Shown: positions 35,499 through 45,494, counted from the first letter of the stretch. The stretch is 64,000 bases of DNA from Lentilactobacillus kisonensis DSM 19906 = JCM 15041 (GCF_001434135.1 NZ_AZEB01000001.1:124001-188000), one strand, 5' to 3'. Numbers and translations: made by a program. The notes: generated from the letters alone by a model not told the origin.

Positions 35499-36590
35499 AT
35501 GAAAAAAGAAAATTATATTGCTAACAACGAGCAGCTTGTGAATCAAATGCCGCCCTACATTCAAGATTATTACTTAGAAAAATCCACAATTCCACTATCG
35601 CCCGCCACATTATACCAGTATCTCAGTGAATTCAAACGCTTTTTCAACTGGCTTGTGGCTACTAATATTACTACTGCAACTTCAATTAACCAGATATCAC
35701 TTACTGATTTGGAGCACCTTTCAAAACAGGACATGGAGCTTTATAAGGCCTTTCTTTTAAATCGGGGTAAGCAAAGTGCTAAAAATCCCCAGGGGACGCT
35801 TTCTCACCAAACAATCAACCGATCATTAAACGCGCTGGGCGCTCTTTTTCGCTATCTAACTGAAGAATCCGAAAACCAAGATGGTGAACCCTATTTTTAC
35901 CGAAACGTCATGAAAAAAATTACGTTGGTACCAGATAGTGAAACTTATCAGACACGTGCTCACAATATTAAAGATAAGCTTATGTTGGGTCACGCAGACG
36001 TCGATTATCTCAACTTTATTTTGAATAATTATCCAACCCAAATCCGTGGTAAACGCTTATTAAAAATGTACGAACGAGACCGGGAACGTGACGTTGCGAT
36101 TAACGCTTTGATGCTTGGAACTGGCATCCGAGTTTCGGAATTAGCAAACGCTAATGTAACTGATTTAAATTTGAAGAAAGCAATTATTTCGGTTATTCGC
36201 AAAGGTGGTAAACGCGATGCAGTTCCAATTGCTGATTGGGTTTTACCTTATATCAAGCCCTATCTAGTAATTCGCAACAAGCGTTACCTTGCAGACAAAA
36301 CCACCCCTGCCCTCTTTCTCACAAAAGGGGCCCACCAGCCGCGGCGAATTTCTACCGCAACCGTTGAATTATTGGTGGCTAAATATTCTCAGGCTTTCAA
36401 CCATGTTCGAATTACTCCACACAAATTGCGGCATACGCTAGCATCCAAACTTTACCTAGAAACTAATAATGAGCACCTTGTCGCAACACAACTGGGACAA
36501 ACATCGACAAAGGCAACCGGCCTATATACCCATATTATTGATACCAAACAAAAAGAAGCCCTTGATGGCCTGCACGAAACTGACCACTAA
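35499..36590 (+). CDS. xerS: Tyrosine recombinase XerS
   Basis: A single-protein Xer recombinase, in streptococci and lactococci the enzyme that resolves chromosome dimers at difSL. The N-terminal SAM-like domain (residues 1-130) contains PPYIQDYYLEKS and the catalytic domain has LGTGIRVSELAN (first Arg), HKLRHTLASKLY (His-x-x-Arg) and STKATGLYTHI (nucleophile Tyr). At 363 residues it is longer than XerC or XerD, as expected for XerS. TAAGGTG lies upstream of the ATG. It lies just beyond the dif-like palindrome. A phage integrase is less likely, since no phage gene or att-type tRNA is present. Confidence 0.88.
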   Translation: MKKENYIANNEQLVNQMPPYIQDYYLEKSTIPLSPATLYQYLSEFKRFFNWLVATNITTATSINQISLTDLEHLSKQDMELYKAFLLNRGKQSAKNPQGTLSHQTINRSLNALGALFRYLTEESENQDGEPYFYRNVMKKITLVPDSETYQTRAHNIKDKLMLGHADVDYLNFILNNYPTQIRGKRLLKMYERDRERDVAINALMLGTGIRVSELANANVTDLNLKKAIISVIRKGGKRDAVPIADWVLPYIKPYLVIRNKRYLADKTTPALFLTKGAHQPRRISTATVELLVAKYSQAFNHVRITPHKLRHTLASKLYLETNNEHLVATQLGQTSTKATGLYTHIIDTKQKEALDGLHETDH

Positions 36591-36618
36591 GCGCCTAGAA
36601 TCAGAAAGCAATTTTGTT

Positions 36619-37737
36619 TTAAGCCTCACTTATCAAAGAATCCTGATAGGCTATCCACATTTTGGACTGAACCTTAGAAAACGTGACGTTTGTGAAATTA
36701 GTTGCTTGAACCCAATTTCCAGGAAAGTAACTAAGATCACAATTCGCATTAAGTTGGCCAGTAAGCATCGTAATGTGCCATTTTTGATGCGTAAACGTAT
36801 GGTTAACTGGCTTTCCAGAAATTTTCCTCAAATGAATTGGTAATTGAAAGTCGCTTAATAGTTGACTTTCTAGTTGTTGGATTAACTTCGGCTCAGTTAA
36901 TTGCTTACCGTCAGTCAGCGATTGCTTATTGAACAACGGAAACATCCAAAAGTGGCTCAGAACACCTGTTGCTGGTCGTTGTTCAAGTAAGTAACCCTTC
37001 TTAGACTGAATCACCAAGCCAAAATAGTCAATTGGAACCGGCCGCTTTTTCTTGGTCTTAACCGGGAAATGATCTTCAATCCCATCCAAATAAGATTGGT
37101 TGAACGCTTTTACCGGTGATTGATCAGTATCATAGTTTGTTGCTGTCATGAAGCTTGCTCCCAAATCCATAATGGCTTGATTAAAGTCACCGGGGCGTTC
37201 TTGAGAAATCAGGTGATTAATCACGTTCTCAAATACCTTACGTGTTTGTGGCTTAGCTATATCATCGTCAATTTCTAGTAACCTGGCAAATACCCGAAAC
37301 GCATTGCCGTCTACGGCAGCCGTTGGTTGGTTAAAGGCAATACTGGCAATTGCACCAGCAGTGTAAGGGCCAATGCCACTTAACTCTTGAAGCCCCAAAG
37401 TGGTTTGGGGCCATTTGCCATGATAATCAGTTACAATTTGCCGAGCAGCTTTTTGTAAATTTCGTGCTCGGGAATAATAACCCAATCCTTCCCAAGCCTT
37501 CATTAAATTGTCTTCGTTAGCCTCCGCCAATGATTGAACCGTTGGAAACTGCTGCATAAAACGCTGGTAGTAAGGAATAACCGTTTGGACTTGGGTTTGT
37601 TGAAGCATAATTTCAGATGCCCAAACGTGATATGGATTTTTATCTTGTCGCCAAGGAAGATCCCGTTTGTTTTGATCATACCAGTCAAGAAGCGTTTTTT
37701 GAAATGCTTGAATTTTATTTTCCGACCACCTAATCAT
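36619..37737 (-). CDS. mutY: Adenine DNA glycosylase MutY without Fe-S cluster
   Basis: Removes adenine paired with 8-oxoguanine. The HhH-GPD domain has LPWRQDKNPYHVWASEIMLQ (catalytic Glu), GLGYYSRARNLQKAA, LSGIGPYTAGAIASIAF and AAVDGNAFRVFARLL (catalytic Asp). A NUDIX-like 8-oxoG recognition domain follows (about 235-372). The usual four cysteines after MDLGA are absent: the segment reads MDLGASFMTATNYDTDQSPV. Clusterless MutY proteins have been reported in some lactobacilli. AAGGGGG precedes the ATG. Its end meets the convergent xerS gene 28 bases away. Confidence 0.93.
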   Translation of the reverse strand: MIRWSENKIQAFQKTLLDWYDQNKRDLPWRQDKNPYHVWASEIMLQQTQVQTVIPYYQRFMQQFPTVQSLAEANEDNLMKAWEGLGYYSRARNLQKAARQIVTDYHGKWPQTTLGLQELSGIGPYTAGAIASIAFNQPTAAVDGNAFRVFARLLEIDDDIAKPQTRKVFENVINHLISQERPGDFNQAIMDLGASFMTATNYDTDQSPVKAFNQSYLDGIEDHFPVKTKKKRPVPIDYFGLVIQSKKGYLLEQRPATGVLSHFWMFPLFNKQSLTDGKQLTEPKLIQQLESQLLSDFQLPIHLRKISGKPVNHTFTHQKWHITMLTGQLNANCDLSYFPGNWVQATNFTNVTFSKVQSKMWIAYQDSLISEA

Positions 37738-37781
37738 TTGAGAACCCCCTTTCGAATTAAATAATTACTTAACAGATATGT

Positions 37782-37833
37782 AAAAAGTAGCAACCATTCA
37801 AATACCTAACGATTGAGAATGGTTTGCTACTCC
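37782..37833 (-). terminator. Terminator of msrB-msrA
   Basis: On the minus strand AGTAGCAAACCATTCTCAAT pairs with the arm ATTTGAATGGTTGCTACT and is followed by TTTTTAC. It lies directly after the msrA stop. Confidence 0.85.
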
Positions 37834-37843
37834 GGATAAGTTA

Positions 37844-38362
37844 TTAACCTTGCCAATGTTGCTTAATAAAGGTTTCTCTGCCGCCCATTTCTTCCATCTG
37901 GTAGCGAAGTGGATTTTTCTTGTAGAAAGCTTGATGCTCATCTTCTGCTGGATAAAACGGCTTGGCATCCTCAATTTGAGTCACAATTGGATCGTCAAAT
38001 TGTTCACTGTCGGCAAGGGCTTTTTTCGAGGCTTCAGCAATTTTTCGTTGTTGTTCATCTTTAACAAAGATCACCGGGCGATAATTATCGCCACGATCTT
38101 GGAATTGCCCCATAGCATCGGTTGGGTCAGTCTGATGCCAATAGATTTCTACTAATTGCTGGTAACTGATAACTTTTGGATCAAAAATAATCTTAACCGC
38201 CTCAGTATGCCCAGTAGTATGGCTGGCAACCTGTTCATAAGTTGGGTTAGGGACATGACCACCCGTATAACCAGAAATCACTTTTTTAATGCCTGGTATG
38301 GTATCAAATGGTTTAACCATGCACCAAAAACAACCACCGGCAAATATCGCTGTATCTTCCAT
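37844..38362 (-). CDS. msrA: Peptide methionine-S-sulfoxide reductase MsrA
   Basis: Repairs oxidised methionine (S-form) in proteins. The 172-residue protein has the nucleophile motif [11 protein letters not shown] at residues 9-19, [30 protein letters not shown] and [14 protein letters not shown]. Of the resolving cysteines, none is seen at the C-terminus, so the second Cys of GCFWC may resolve, as in other short MsrA proteins. GAGGTGA precedes the ATG. It follows msrB by ten bases in an oxidative-repair pair. Confidence 0.96.
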   Translation of the reverse strand: MEDTAIFAGGCFWCMVKPFDTIPGIKKVISGYTGGHVPNPTYEQVASHTTGHTEAVKIIFDPKVISYQQLVEIYWHQTDPTDAMGQFQDRGDNYRPVIFVKDEQQRKIAEASKKALADSEQFDDPIVTQIEDAKPFYPAEDEHQAFYKKNPLRYQMEEMGGRETFIKQHWQG

Positions 38363-38372
38363 TTAGTTCACC

Positions 38373-38801
38373 TCATTTAAATAATTCACTGTACTTACCA
38401 TATCCTGATGCGGCTAATTTATCAACCGGAATAAACTTTAAAGCAGCTGAATTAATACAATACCGTTGGCCACCAGCTTCGGTTGGCCCGTCTGGGAAAA
38501 CATGACCTAAGTGAGATTGAGCTTCCTTACTAGTTACCTCTTCTCTGATCATGCCGTGTGAGGTATCTAACTTTCGATTAATCGTCGCATTGTCAATCGG
38601 TTTCGTAAATGATGGCCAACCACAACCAGCATCGTATTTATCCTTTGACGAAAATAATGGTTCTCCACTTACAACATCGACATAGATACCCGCTTTATAG
38701 AAATCATCATATTTTCCAGTAAAGGGTGCCTCAGTGCCCTTTTCTTGAGTAACTGCAAATTGTTCTGGGGTTAATTTTGACTGAAGATCTTGCTTATCCA
38801 T
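38373..38801 (-). CDS. msrB: Peptide methionine-R-sulfoxide reductase MsrB
   Basis: Reduces the R-form of methionine sulfoxide. The 142-residue protein has [42 protein letters not shown] and [13 protein letters not shown] with the catalytic Cys. The zinc-binding CxxC pairs of some MsrB proteins are absent. AGGAGG precedes the ATG. It forms an operon with msrA. Confidence 0.96.
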   Translation of the reverse strand: MDKQDLQSKLTPEQFAVTQEKGTEAPFTGKYDDFYKAGIYVDVVSGEPLFSSKDKYDAGCGWPSFTKPIDNATINRKLDTSHGMIREEVTSKEAQSHLGHVFPDGPTEAGGQRYCINSAALKFIPVDKLAASGYGKYSELFK

Positions 38802-38899
38802 AGGTTACATCCTCCTATTCAGCTCATGCCAAATCATAATAGGGTTTAAATTGTGCACAATTTAATTTTAATTATAGGATGAATGACCCGCATTGTAAA

Positions 38900-38935
38900 C
38901 AAAAAAAGCCACGGTCAAAGTTTATACCGTGGCTG
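38900..38935 (-). terminator. Terminator of ppaC
   Basis: GCCACGGTATAAA and TTTGACCGTGGC (minus strand) form a stem followed by seven T. It ends the ppaC transcript. Confidence 0.92.
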
Positions 38936-38946
38936 ATACGATTAAA

Positions 38947-39876
38947 TTAACTTAATGCGTCATTCAATGGTGGCACAACCTGCTTCTTACGGGAAACAAC
39001 TCCTGGTAATGACATCGTTGCATCTTTGCTGAGCTTATTGTTAAAGGCCTTTTCAACGGCAGCCACTGGGTCACCAATCACAATCATTCTTGAATCACTA
39101 TTCAAGACGTTTGTCACTAGGACTAAGAACAAATCGTAGCCCTTATCAGCAGCTTCTGCGGTCATCGCTTTCTTAATGTCATCTTGACGTTTGTCGATAT
39201 CACTAAATTCAACCACGTTAATTTGATCAATCCGAACACTCTTACCGCCCATCGTAAATGATTTAGCATCAGAGTCGATTAACTCTTGGTCACTCTTAGC
39301 AGCAACGTTAGTACCAGCTTTTAACATTTCGATACCGTATTTTTCGTAGTCAATATCAGCAATCTCAGCCAATGTCTTAATGGCGATTCGATCCTCATCA
39401 GTCGTTGTAGGTGACTTCAATAATAATGTATCAGAAATGATCGCGGATAACATGAGACCGGCTAGTTGAACAGGAATATCAATCTTGTTTTCATCATACA
39501 TCTTAGTAATAATCGTACTGCAACAACCAACCGGCTCTGCTCGATAGTATAAGGGCTGGTCAGTTTGGAAGTTTGAAATTCGATGATGGTCAACAACATG
39601 GGTGATTGTTAAGTCCTTGATGTCACTCACACTTTGCTGGAATTCATTGTGATCAACTAACATAACCGAATCCACTTCATTTTTAGCGGTTTTGATGATC
39701 CGTGGGGTTGGTTCATCAAAGTAGTTTAAAACAAATGCTGTTTCAGCATTGGGTTCGCCCAAAGCAACAGCTTCAGTATCATAACCTAATTGATTTTGTA
39801 AATACGAATATGCTTTAGCAGCAACAATCGCATCAGTATCAGGACTTTGATGACCAAAAACTAATTCTTTACTCAT
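38947..39876 (-). CDS. ppaC: Manganese-dependent inorganic pyrophosphatase
   Basis: Family II pyrophosphatase that hydrolyses PPi from biosynthesis. The 309-residue DHH-family protein has FGHQSPDTDAIVAAKAY (metal His and Asp), MLVDHNEFQQS, THVVDHHRIS (DHH motif), AEPVGCCSTIITKMY and the C-terminal substrate motif SRKKQVVPPL. AAGGAG lies nine bases before the ATG. It follows the LysR gene on the same strand after 29 bases. Confidence 0.97.
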   Translation of the reverse strand: MSKELVFGHQSPDTDAIVAAKAYSYLQNQLGYDTEAVALGEPNAETAFVLNYFDEPTPRIIKTAKNEVDSVMLVDHNEFQQSVSDIKDLTITHVVDHHRISNFQTDQPLYYRAEPVGCCSTIITKMYDENKIDIPVQLAGLMLSAIISDTLLLKSPTTTDEDRIAIKTLAEIADIDYEKYGIEMLKAGTNVAAKSDQELIDSDAKSFTMGGKSVRIDQINVVEFSDIDKRQDDIKKAMTAEAADKGYDLFLVLVTNVLNSDSRMIVIGDPVAAVEKAFNNKLSKDATMSLPGVVSRKKQVVPPLNDALS

Positions 39877-39905
39877 TAATATGATCTCCTTTTAACTAGT
39901 TAATT

Positions 39906-40865
39906 TTATTTTGCCAAACGAGATAAATAATCTTTTTTGGCTAAATAATCATCGAATTTACTTAAGAATCTACCAATCCGGGGAATTTCATTCTTATTCT
40001 TACGGTAAACAAATTTCAAATCAAACCGAATTTTTGGATCAAATTCAGTTACCCAAATATCATCGTCAGTCATTTTGTTTAAATCAAGATTAAGCAAAAA
40101 TGATTTTGGTAATGCTGTATTGGTATGGGTATTAATCGCAAATTTTAAAATTTGTTCAGGCATCGTATATCTGGCAGCGGTTTGTGGAAAATCAACCATT
40201 TGATTCTTGAAAGTTTCCCTTAACGTTTGATTCAAGTAGTAATCCTCTGGATACATTACCCATGGCCGATCACCAACGTATTTTAGCCTAATTTTCTTCT
40301 TATCCGCAAACTTGGGGTTATGATGAATAAACAATAGATCATCTGAAATGATTTTTTTGGAACTATAAGGTTTCCAATTCTTAATTGACTCATCAGGCAA
40401 ATACATAATTGCCAGATCAATCCGGTTATTTTCAAGACTTTCCCAGATTTCTTTTCTCGTTAACATGTGAAAGTTAACTTCAAGATCAGGATTATCCTTG
40501 TATAGATCTAACGCAAAGTCCTCAAATACTTTTGTTTCAATCGAAGCCAAAATTCCTAAATTAATCTGGCCAGTGGTTGAACTCGTTGCCTGTTGAATCT
40601 CATCAGTTGCGTCGTTTAACAGATCATATATTTGATGGGTGGTTTTGAGCATGATATAGCCGGCATCCGTTAACCGCAACTTTTTACCTACCGAATAAAA
40701 CAATGCGGTCCCAACGGTTCGTTCAAGCTTTTTGATTTGTTGAGTTAAGGCTGGTTGGGTAATTCCCAGGATTTGGGCTGCCTGGGTATAATTCATTGTA
40801 TCGGTTAACTGGAGGAAGTACGTCAAAGTTTTTGATGAAAAAATATTCTCCTGCGTGGTTTTCAT
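39906..40865 (-). CDS. LysR family transcriptional regulator
   Basis: A 319-residue LysR-type regulator. The N-terminal helix-turn-helix reads TYFLQLTDTMNYTQAAQILG and ITQPALTQQIKKLERTVGT. The C-terminal part, from about residue 95, is a periplasmic-binding-like ligand domain (INLGILASIETKVFEDFAL). AAGGAGAG supports the ATG. It precedes ppaC on the same strand, and the pair may be co-transcribed. No divergently transcribed target is present, since parC lies upstream in the same direction. Ligand unknown. Confidence 0.88.
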   Translation of the reverse strand: MKTTQENIFSSKTLTYFLQLTDTMNYTQAAQILGITQPALTQQIKKLERTVGTALFYSVGKKLRLTDAGYIMLKTTHQIYDLLNDATDEIQQATSSTTGQINLGILASIETKVFEDFALDLYKDNPDLEVNFHMLTRKEIWESLENNRIDLAIMYLPDESIKNWKPYSSKKIISDDLLFIHHNPKFADKKKIRLKYVGDRPWVMYPEDYYLNQTLRETFKNQMVDFPQTAARYTMPEQILKFAINTHTNTALPKSFLLNLDLNKMTDDDIWVTEFDPKIRFDLKFVYRKNKNEIPRIGRFLSKFDDYLAKKDYLSRLAK

Positions 40866-40987
40866 TCAGTCTCTCCTTAATGGGCCAATCTTGACCATTA
40901 GATAATTGATTCTTGACTATTAATATTAATAATAATTTGAAACCAAAATATATTCAATTATTATTACTCAACATCAGATAAATTTAA

Positions 40988-43426
40988 TTAATTAATCGTA
41001 ATTTCTGATGGTTTTTGCCGGATGACCGCTGGAATTCCCTCTGAGTCAATATCAATGACAAATGATCCATTTGAATAGCGGCCACCAACTGAAAATTCAC
41101 TTGGTAAAATATCATGAACCCGTTTCCGGTCGGTTAAGACTTCAAGTGGCGTATGTCCATCCACAATGGTTTCGAAATCAATTACCCGGTGAGGATTATT
41201 CTTGAGTTCCCGAAGAATCATAACCCCTTTTCGGGCTCTGGAGGTTGCGGGAATTTCCTTGACTGCCAATTTTTTAAATGCGCCTCGTTGAGTCACGATG
41301 GCGACAACGCTCGTCTCATCAACCAGTTGTAAATCAACGACCTTATCGTCGTTACGAAGTGCCATTGATTTAACACCCGTTGTTCGGGCACCATTAATGG
41401 AAACTTCCTGTACATTATACCTAAGGGCTAACCCATCTCTAGACATTAATAAAAGCTGCCCAGCCTGTTGATCAGCGGTAAGATACTTGACAGCAACTAC
41501 TTTAGCATTACTATCTTTTAACTTTTCATACGTGTAAGCATGCTTCTTATATGTCCGCCCAGGGGTCAGGTCGGTAAATGCAGTTTGCTTAATGTGGCCC
41601 TCATCAGTCGCAATTAAGAAGTTCCCTGGTTCCTTGAGCGAGTTGAACGCAAAAGTGCCAATGATGTCTTCATCTGCATCTAAACCAATTGTTTGTGAAA
41701 TGTGTTCGCCGGTATCTTTCCATTTTGCATCGGTAATCTCGTAGACCGGCCGATAGATCAGGTTCCCCTTGCTAGTGAACATAAACAGGTGATCCCTCGC
41801 ATTTAATTCCTTCATGAAGATTGAATAATCGTCGTCTTTTAAGCCGTTATCAGCGCCAGAAGCTTTATATGAACGAATACTACTGCGCTTAATATAGCCA
41901 TCGTGACTGACCATGACAATGACGTCTTCGTCTGGGATCAAAACATCTGTACTAATTTTGATGTCAGAAACCTGACTTTGGATCTCAGTTCGACGAGGGT
42001 TACGATAAGTCTTAGCAAGCTCTCGCAGCTCCCTTGATAAGACCCGGTTAAGTTCTACTGGGTTATTTAGGATCTTTTCAAAGCTGGCAATTTGGTCGGC
42101 TAAATGCTTATTTTCTGTTTCAAGTTGCGTAACATCGGTATTAGTTAATCGATAAAGTTGTAAAGCAACAATCGCGTCGGCTTGCTTCTCAGAGAAATCG
42201 TATGTTTTAACCAAATTATCCCTTGCATCCTTACGATTCTTGCTTGCACGGATAGTCTTAATGACTTTATCAAGAATGGAAAGAGCTTTAATTAACCCCT
42301 CAACGATGTGTTGACGTTCTTGCGCTTTTTTGAGATTGAATTTTGTCCGTTTCTCAATAACCCGTCGTTGAAATTCAAGATAAGCAACCAGAATTTTCTT
42401 AAGTGACAGGCGCTCTGGCCGCATGTGATCAATGGCAACCATGTTAAAGTTGTAGGAAACTTGTAAATCAGTATTTTTGAATAAATAATTCAAAATGCCG
42501 GTTGAGTCAACATCCCGTTTTAGTTCAACAACAATACTTAATCCATTTCGATCACTTTGATCTCGGACTTCAGCGATGCCTTCAACTTTTTTGTTCAAGC
42601 GGATTTCATCAATTCGTTTCACGAGTTGGGCTTTATTAACCTCGTAAGGGATCTCAGTAATAACAATCTGCGATTTATTGCCCTTTAATGGTTCGATCGA
42701 TGTTTTCGATCGAACCATGATTTTGCCGTGGCCAGTTTCGTATGCCTTTTTAATGCCATCAATTCCCTGAACAATGGCGCCAGTGGGAAAATCTGGGCCC
42801 TTCACAAATTGCATCAGATCATCAAGCGTTGCGTCTGGATGCTTTTGTAGGTATAAAATGGCATCGATTACCTCACCCAAATTATGCGGCGGAATATCGG
42901 TGGCATATCCGGCTGAGATGCCAGTTGAGCCATTTACTAGTAAATTAGGGAACCGAGAAGGTAAAACAGTTGGTTCATACTCGGTATCGTCAAAATTTAA
43001 GACCCAGTCGACAGTATCCTTATCAATATCTCGAAGCATTTCACTAGAGATTTTGCTTAAGCGGGCTTCAGTGTACCGCATCGCAGCAGGCGGATCACCA
43101 TCCATTGAACCATTATTACCGTGCATTTCAATCAGTGGTTCTCGGACTTTCCAATCTTGGCTCATTCGAACCAATGCTTCATAAATTGAACTATCGCCAT
43201 GGGGATGAAAATTACCCATCACGTTTCCGACTGACTTGGCGGATTTTCTAAACGCCTTATCGTAGGTATTGCCGTCCTTATTCATTGCATATAGGATTCG
43301 CCGTTGAACCGGTTTTAAGCCATCGCGAATGTCAGGTAAGGCCCGTTCTTGAATAATTGACCGTGAATAACGGCTAAACCGTTCACCCATAACATCCTCG
43401 AGGGTTAAACTCTCAATTTTACTCAA
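40988..43426 (-). CDS. parC: DNA topoisomerase IV subunit A
   Basis: The DNA-cutting subunit of topoisomerase IV, which separates linked daughter chromosomes. The start is TTG at 43426 after AGGGGGAG. The 812-residue protein has the breakage domain QRRILYAMNKDGN, the quinolone-region NFHPHGDSSIYEALVRMSQ and the catalytic tyrosine in AAMRYTEARLS. The C-terminal beta-propeller (about 490-800) is short on the GyrA box, which distinguishes it from GyrA. It follows parE by 12 bases. Confidence 0.96.
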   Translation of the reverse strand: MSKIESLTLEDVMGERFSRYSRSIIQERALPDIRDGLKPVQRRILYAMNKDGNTYDKAFRKSAKSVGNVMGNFHPHGDSSIYEALVRMSQDWKVREPLIEMHGNNGSMDGDPPAAMRYTEARLSKISSEMLRDIDKDTVDWVLNFDDTEYEPTVLPSRFPNLLVNGSTGISAGYATDIPPHNLGEVIDAILYLQKHPDATLDDLMQFVKGPDFPTGAIVQGIDGIKKAYETGHGKIMVRSKTSIEPLKGNKSQIVITEIPYEVNKAQLVKRIDEIRLNKKVEGIAEVRDQSDRNGLSIVVELKRDVDSTGILNYLFKNTDLQVSYNFNMVAIDHMRPERLSLKKILVAYLEFQRRVIEKRTKFNLKKAQERQHIVEGLIKALSILDKVIKTIRASKNRKDARDNLVKTYDFSEKQADAIVALQLYRLTNTDVTQLETENKHLADQIASFEKILNNPVELNRVLSRELRELAKTYRNPRRTEIQSQVSDIKISTDVLIPDEDVIVMVSHDGYIKRSSIRSYKASGADNGLKDDDYSIFMKELNARDHLFMFTSKGNLIYRPVYEITDAKWKDTGEHISQTIGLDADEDIIGTFAFNSLKEPGNFLIATDEGHIKQTAFTDLTPGRTYKKHAYTYEKLKDSNAKVVAVKYLTADQQAGQLLLMSRDGLALRYNVQEVSINGARTTGVKSMALRNDDKVVDLQLVDETSVVAIVTQRGAFKKLAVKEIPATSRARKGVMILRELKNNPHRVIDFETIVDGHTPLEVLTDRKRVHDILPSEFSVGGRYSNGSFVIDIDSEGIPAVIRQKPSEITIN

Positions 43427-43438
43427 AGCCGCTCCCCC

Positions 43439-45394
43439 TTAATTAGTTGTGTTGTCTAAAATACTGCCCTCTTCTTCGAGGTTAAACTTAACGTTACTTT
43501 CAATCCATTTCCGCCGGGGTTCAACTTTATCACCCATCAACGTTGTAACACGACGCTCAGCCAGTGCAGCATCATCGATTCGAACCCGGATTAAGGTTCT
43601 AGTATCGGGATTCATTGTCGTTTCCCACAGCTGATCGGCGTTCATTTCACCAAGTCCTTTGAATCGCTGAAGACTATAGCCCTTACCAAATTTTTTAGAC
43701 ACGCGGTTAAGTTCATCATTAGTCCAGGCGTATTGAATTTTCAGTTTTTTGCCGGCGCCTTTTTGAAGTTTATATAGTGGTGGCAAAGCAATAAATACCT
43801 TACCGTTATCAATCATTGGCCGCATATACTTATAGAAAAATGTCAGCAAGAGAATTTGGATATGGGCACCGTCGTCATCGGCATCCGTCATAATAATGAT
43901 TTTGTCATAATTGGCGTCTTCAATATTAAAATCAGCACCGACCCCGGCACCGATGGTATAAATCATAGTATTGATTTCTTCGTTTTTCATAATTTCTGGT
44001 AATTTTGCTCGTTCGGTGTTCAAAACTTTACCTCTAAGCGGCAAGATTGCCTGATAACGCCGATCACGCCCTTGTTTAGCGGAACCACCAGCGGAATCAC
44101 CTTCGACCAGGAATAATTCATTTTTACTATAATCCTTAGACTGAGCGGGAGTTAGCTTCCCAGAAAGCAACCGTTCTTGTTTCTTGTGGCGTTTACCATG
44201 ACGCGTTTCATCCCGGGCCTTTCTGGCGGCCTGGCGAGCTTGGCGGGCACGTAATCCTTTATGTACTAACGTTTGAGCAAACTCACCGTTTTCCATTAAG
44301 TAGTAACCCAGCTTCTCGCTAACAACGCTGTCCACAATTGCGCGAGCTTCCGGCGTCCCTAATTTTTCCTTTGTTTGCCCTTCAAACTGAAGAATTTCTT
44401 CTGGGATACGCAGTGATAAGACCACGGAAAGCCCCTCGCGGACGTCACTGCCCTCAAGGTTTTTATCCTTCTCCTTCAGCAAGCCAACTTTTCTAGCATA
44501 ATCGTTAAAGGCCTTGGTCCAGGCATTTCTAAAGCCGGCTTCGTGGGTGCCACCATCCTTTGTTCGGACGTTATTAACAAATGAAAGCATGGTTTCTGAA
44601 TAGCCATCGTTGTATTGTGCAGCAACCTCGACTTCTACGCCAGATTTGATGCCATCAAAAAACATGACATCGCCAAGTGTATGTTTATCTTCGTTTAAAT
44701 ACTGAACAAATTCTTTAATTCCCTCTTCGTAATGGAAGGCTTCCTCTTGTTCTTGCCCTGGCCGCTCATCGGTTAACGTAATCTTAGTTCCTCTTAATAG
44801 GAACGCCGATTCGCGTAGCCGTTCAGACAGGGTGGAAAAGTTGTAAACCGTACTGGTAAAGATCTTAGCATCCGGCTTGAAAGTGACGGTCGTGCCACTA
44901 TGATCACGGGTTTTGCCAATCTTCTTCAAAGTGCCAACAGGATGGCCGCCGTTAGCAAACTTTTCTTCGTACTTAAAGCCATCTCTAACAATGATGACTT
45001 TAAGAGCGGAAGAAAGTGCGTTAACAACACTGGCACCAACCCCGTGCAAGCCCCCGGAAGTCTTATAGCCCCCTTGACCAAACTTCCCACCGGCATGCAA
45101 CATCGTCAAAATAACTTCTGGCGTCGGTTTCCCAGACGCATGCATTCCAACGGGCATTCCCCGGCCATGATCTTTTACAGTGATACTATTATCCTGGTGA
45201 ATTGTGACATTGATCTCATCACCATATCCAGCCAAGACCTCATCAACAGCGTTATCAACAATTTCATAAACCAGATGATGAAGGCCACGGGAATCAGTGG
45301 AACCAATGTACATCCCAGGACGTTTTCTAACAGCGTCGAGTCCCTCAAGTATTTGAATCGAGGAATCATCGTATTTTTCCTTTTGTTTTACCAT
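43439..45394 (-). CDS. parE: DNA topoisomerase IV subunit B
   Basis: The ATPase subunit. The start at 45394 gives MVKQKEKYDDSSIQILEGLD with AAGGAG ten bases upstream. A longer open frame upstream lies in the promoter region and is not used. The 651-residue protein has the GHKL motifs YEIVDNAVDEVLAG, HGRGMPVGMH and GGLHGVGASVVNALS, and the TOPRIM domain with FLVEGDSAGGSAKQGR and MTDADDDGAHI. It heads the parE-parC operon, divergent from plsY, a common Firmicute arrangement. Confidence 0.97.
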   Translation of the reverse strand: MVKQKEKYDDSSIQILEGLDAVRKRPGMYIGSTDSRGLHHLVYEIVDNAVDEVLAGYGDEINVTIHQDNSITVKDHGRGMPVGMHASGKPTPEVILTMLHAGGKFGQGGYKTSGGLHGVGASVVNALSSALKVIIVRDGFKYEEKFANGGHPVGTLKKIGKTRDHSGTTVTFKPDAKIFTSTVYNFSTLSERLRESAFLLRGTKITLTDERPGQEQEEAFHYEEGIKEFVQYLNEDKHTLGDVMFFDGIKSGVEVEVAAQYNDGYSETMLSFVNNVRTKDGGTHEAGFRNAWTKAFNDYARKVGLLKEKDKNLEGSDVREGLSVVLSLRIPEEILQFEGQTKEKLGTPEARAIVDSVVSEKLGYYLMENGEFAQTLVHKGLRARQARQAARKARDETRHGKRHKKQERLLSGKLTPAQSKDYSKNELFLVEGDSAGGSAKQGRDRRYQAILPLRGKVLNTERAKLPEIMKNEEINTMIYTIGAGVGADFNIEDANYDKIIIMTDADDDGAHIQILLLTFFYKYMRPMIDNGKVFIALPPLYKLQKGAGKKLKIQYAWTNDELNRVSKKFGKGYSLQRFKGLGEMNADQLWETTMNPDTRTLIRVRIDDAALAERRVTTLMGDKVEPRRKWIESNVKFNLEEEGSILDNTTN

Positions 45395-45465
45395 ATTCGT
45401 TGTGACTCCTTTTTTGCAATCTACTTCATAATAACCTAAATCAGCGGCTTTGAAAATAAATTTTG

Positions 45466-45494
45466 TTGGCGCCAACCCATTATCATGCTAAAAT
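45466..45494 (+). promoter_or_regulatory. Probable plsY promoter with a 12-bp palindrome over the -35
   Basis: TTGGCG, 17 bases, then TAAAAT gives a good sigma-A type promoter 48 bases before the plsY ATG. The -35 is embedded in the perfect palindrome GTTGGCGCCAAC (45465-45476), a possible operator in the short parE-plsY divergent region. Confidence 0.55.

Noticed and set aside
35499-36590. XerS as a prophage or island integrase
   Set aside because: Length and motifs fit XerS. No phage genes, tRNA gene or direct repeats typical of an integrated phage are nearby.
44900-45439. Plus-strand frame of 179 residues
   Set aside because: Antisense to the parE ATPase domain, which is clearly the real gene.
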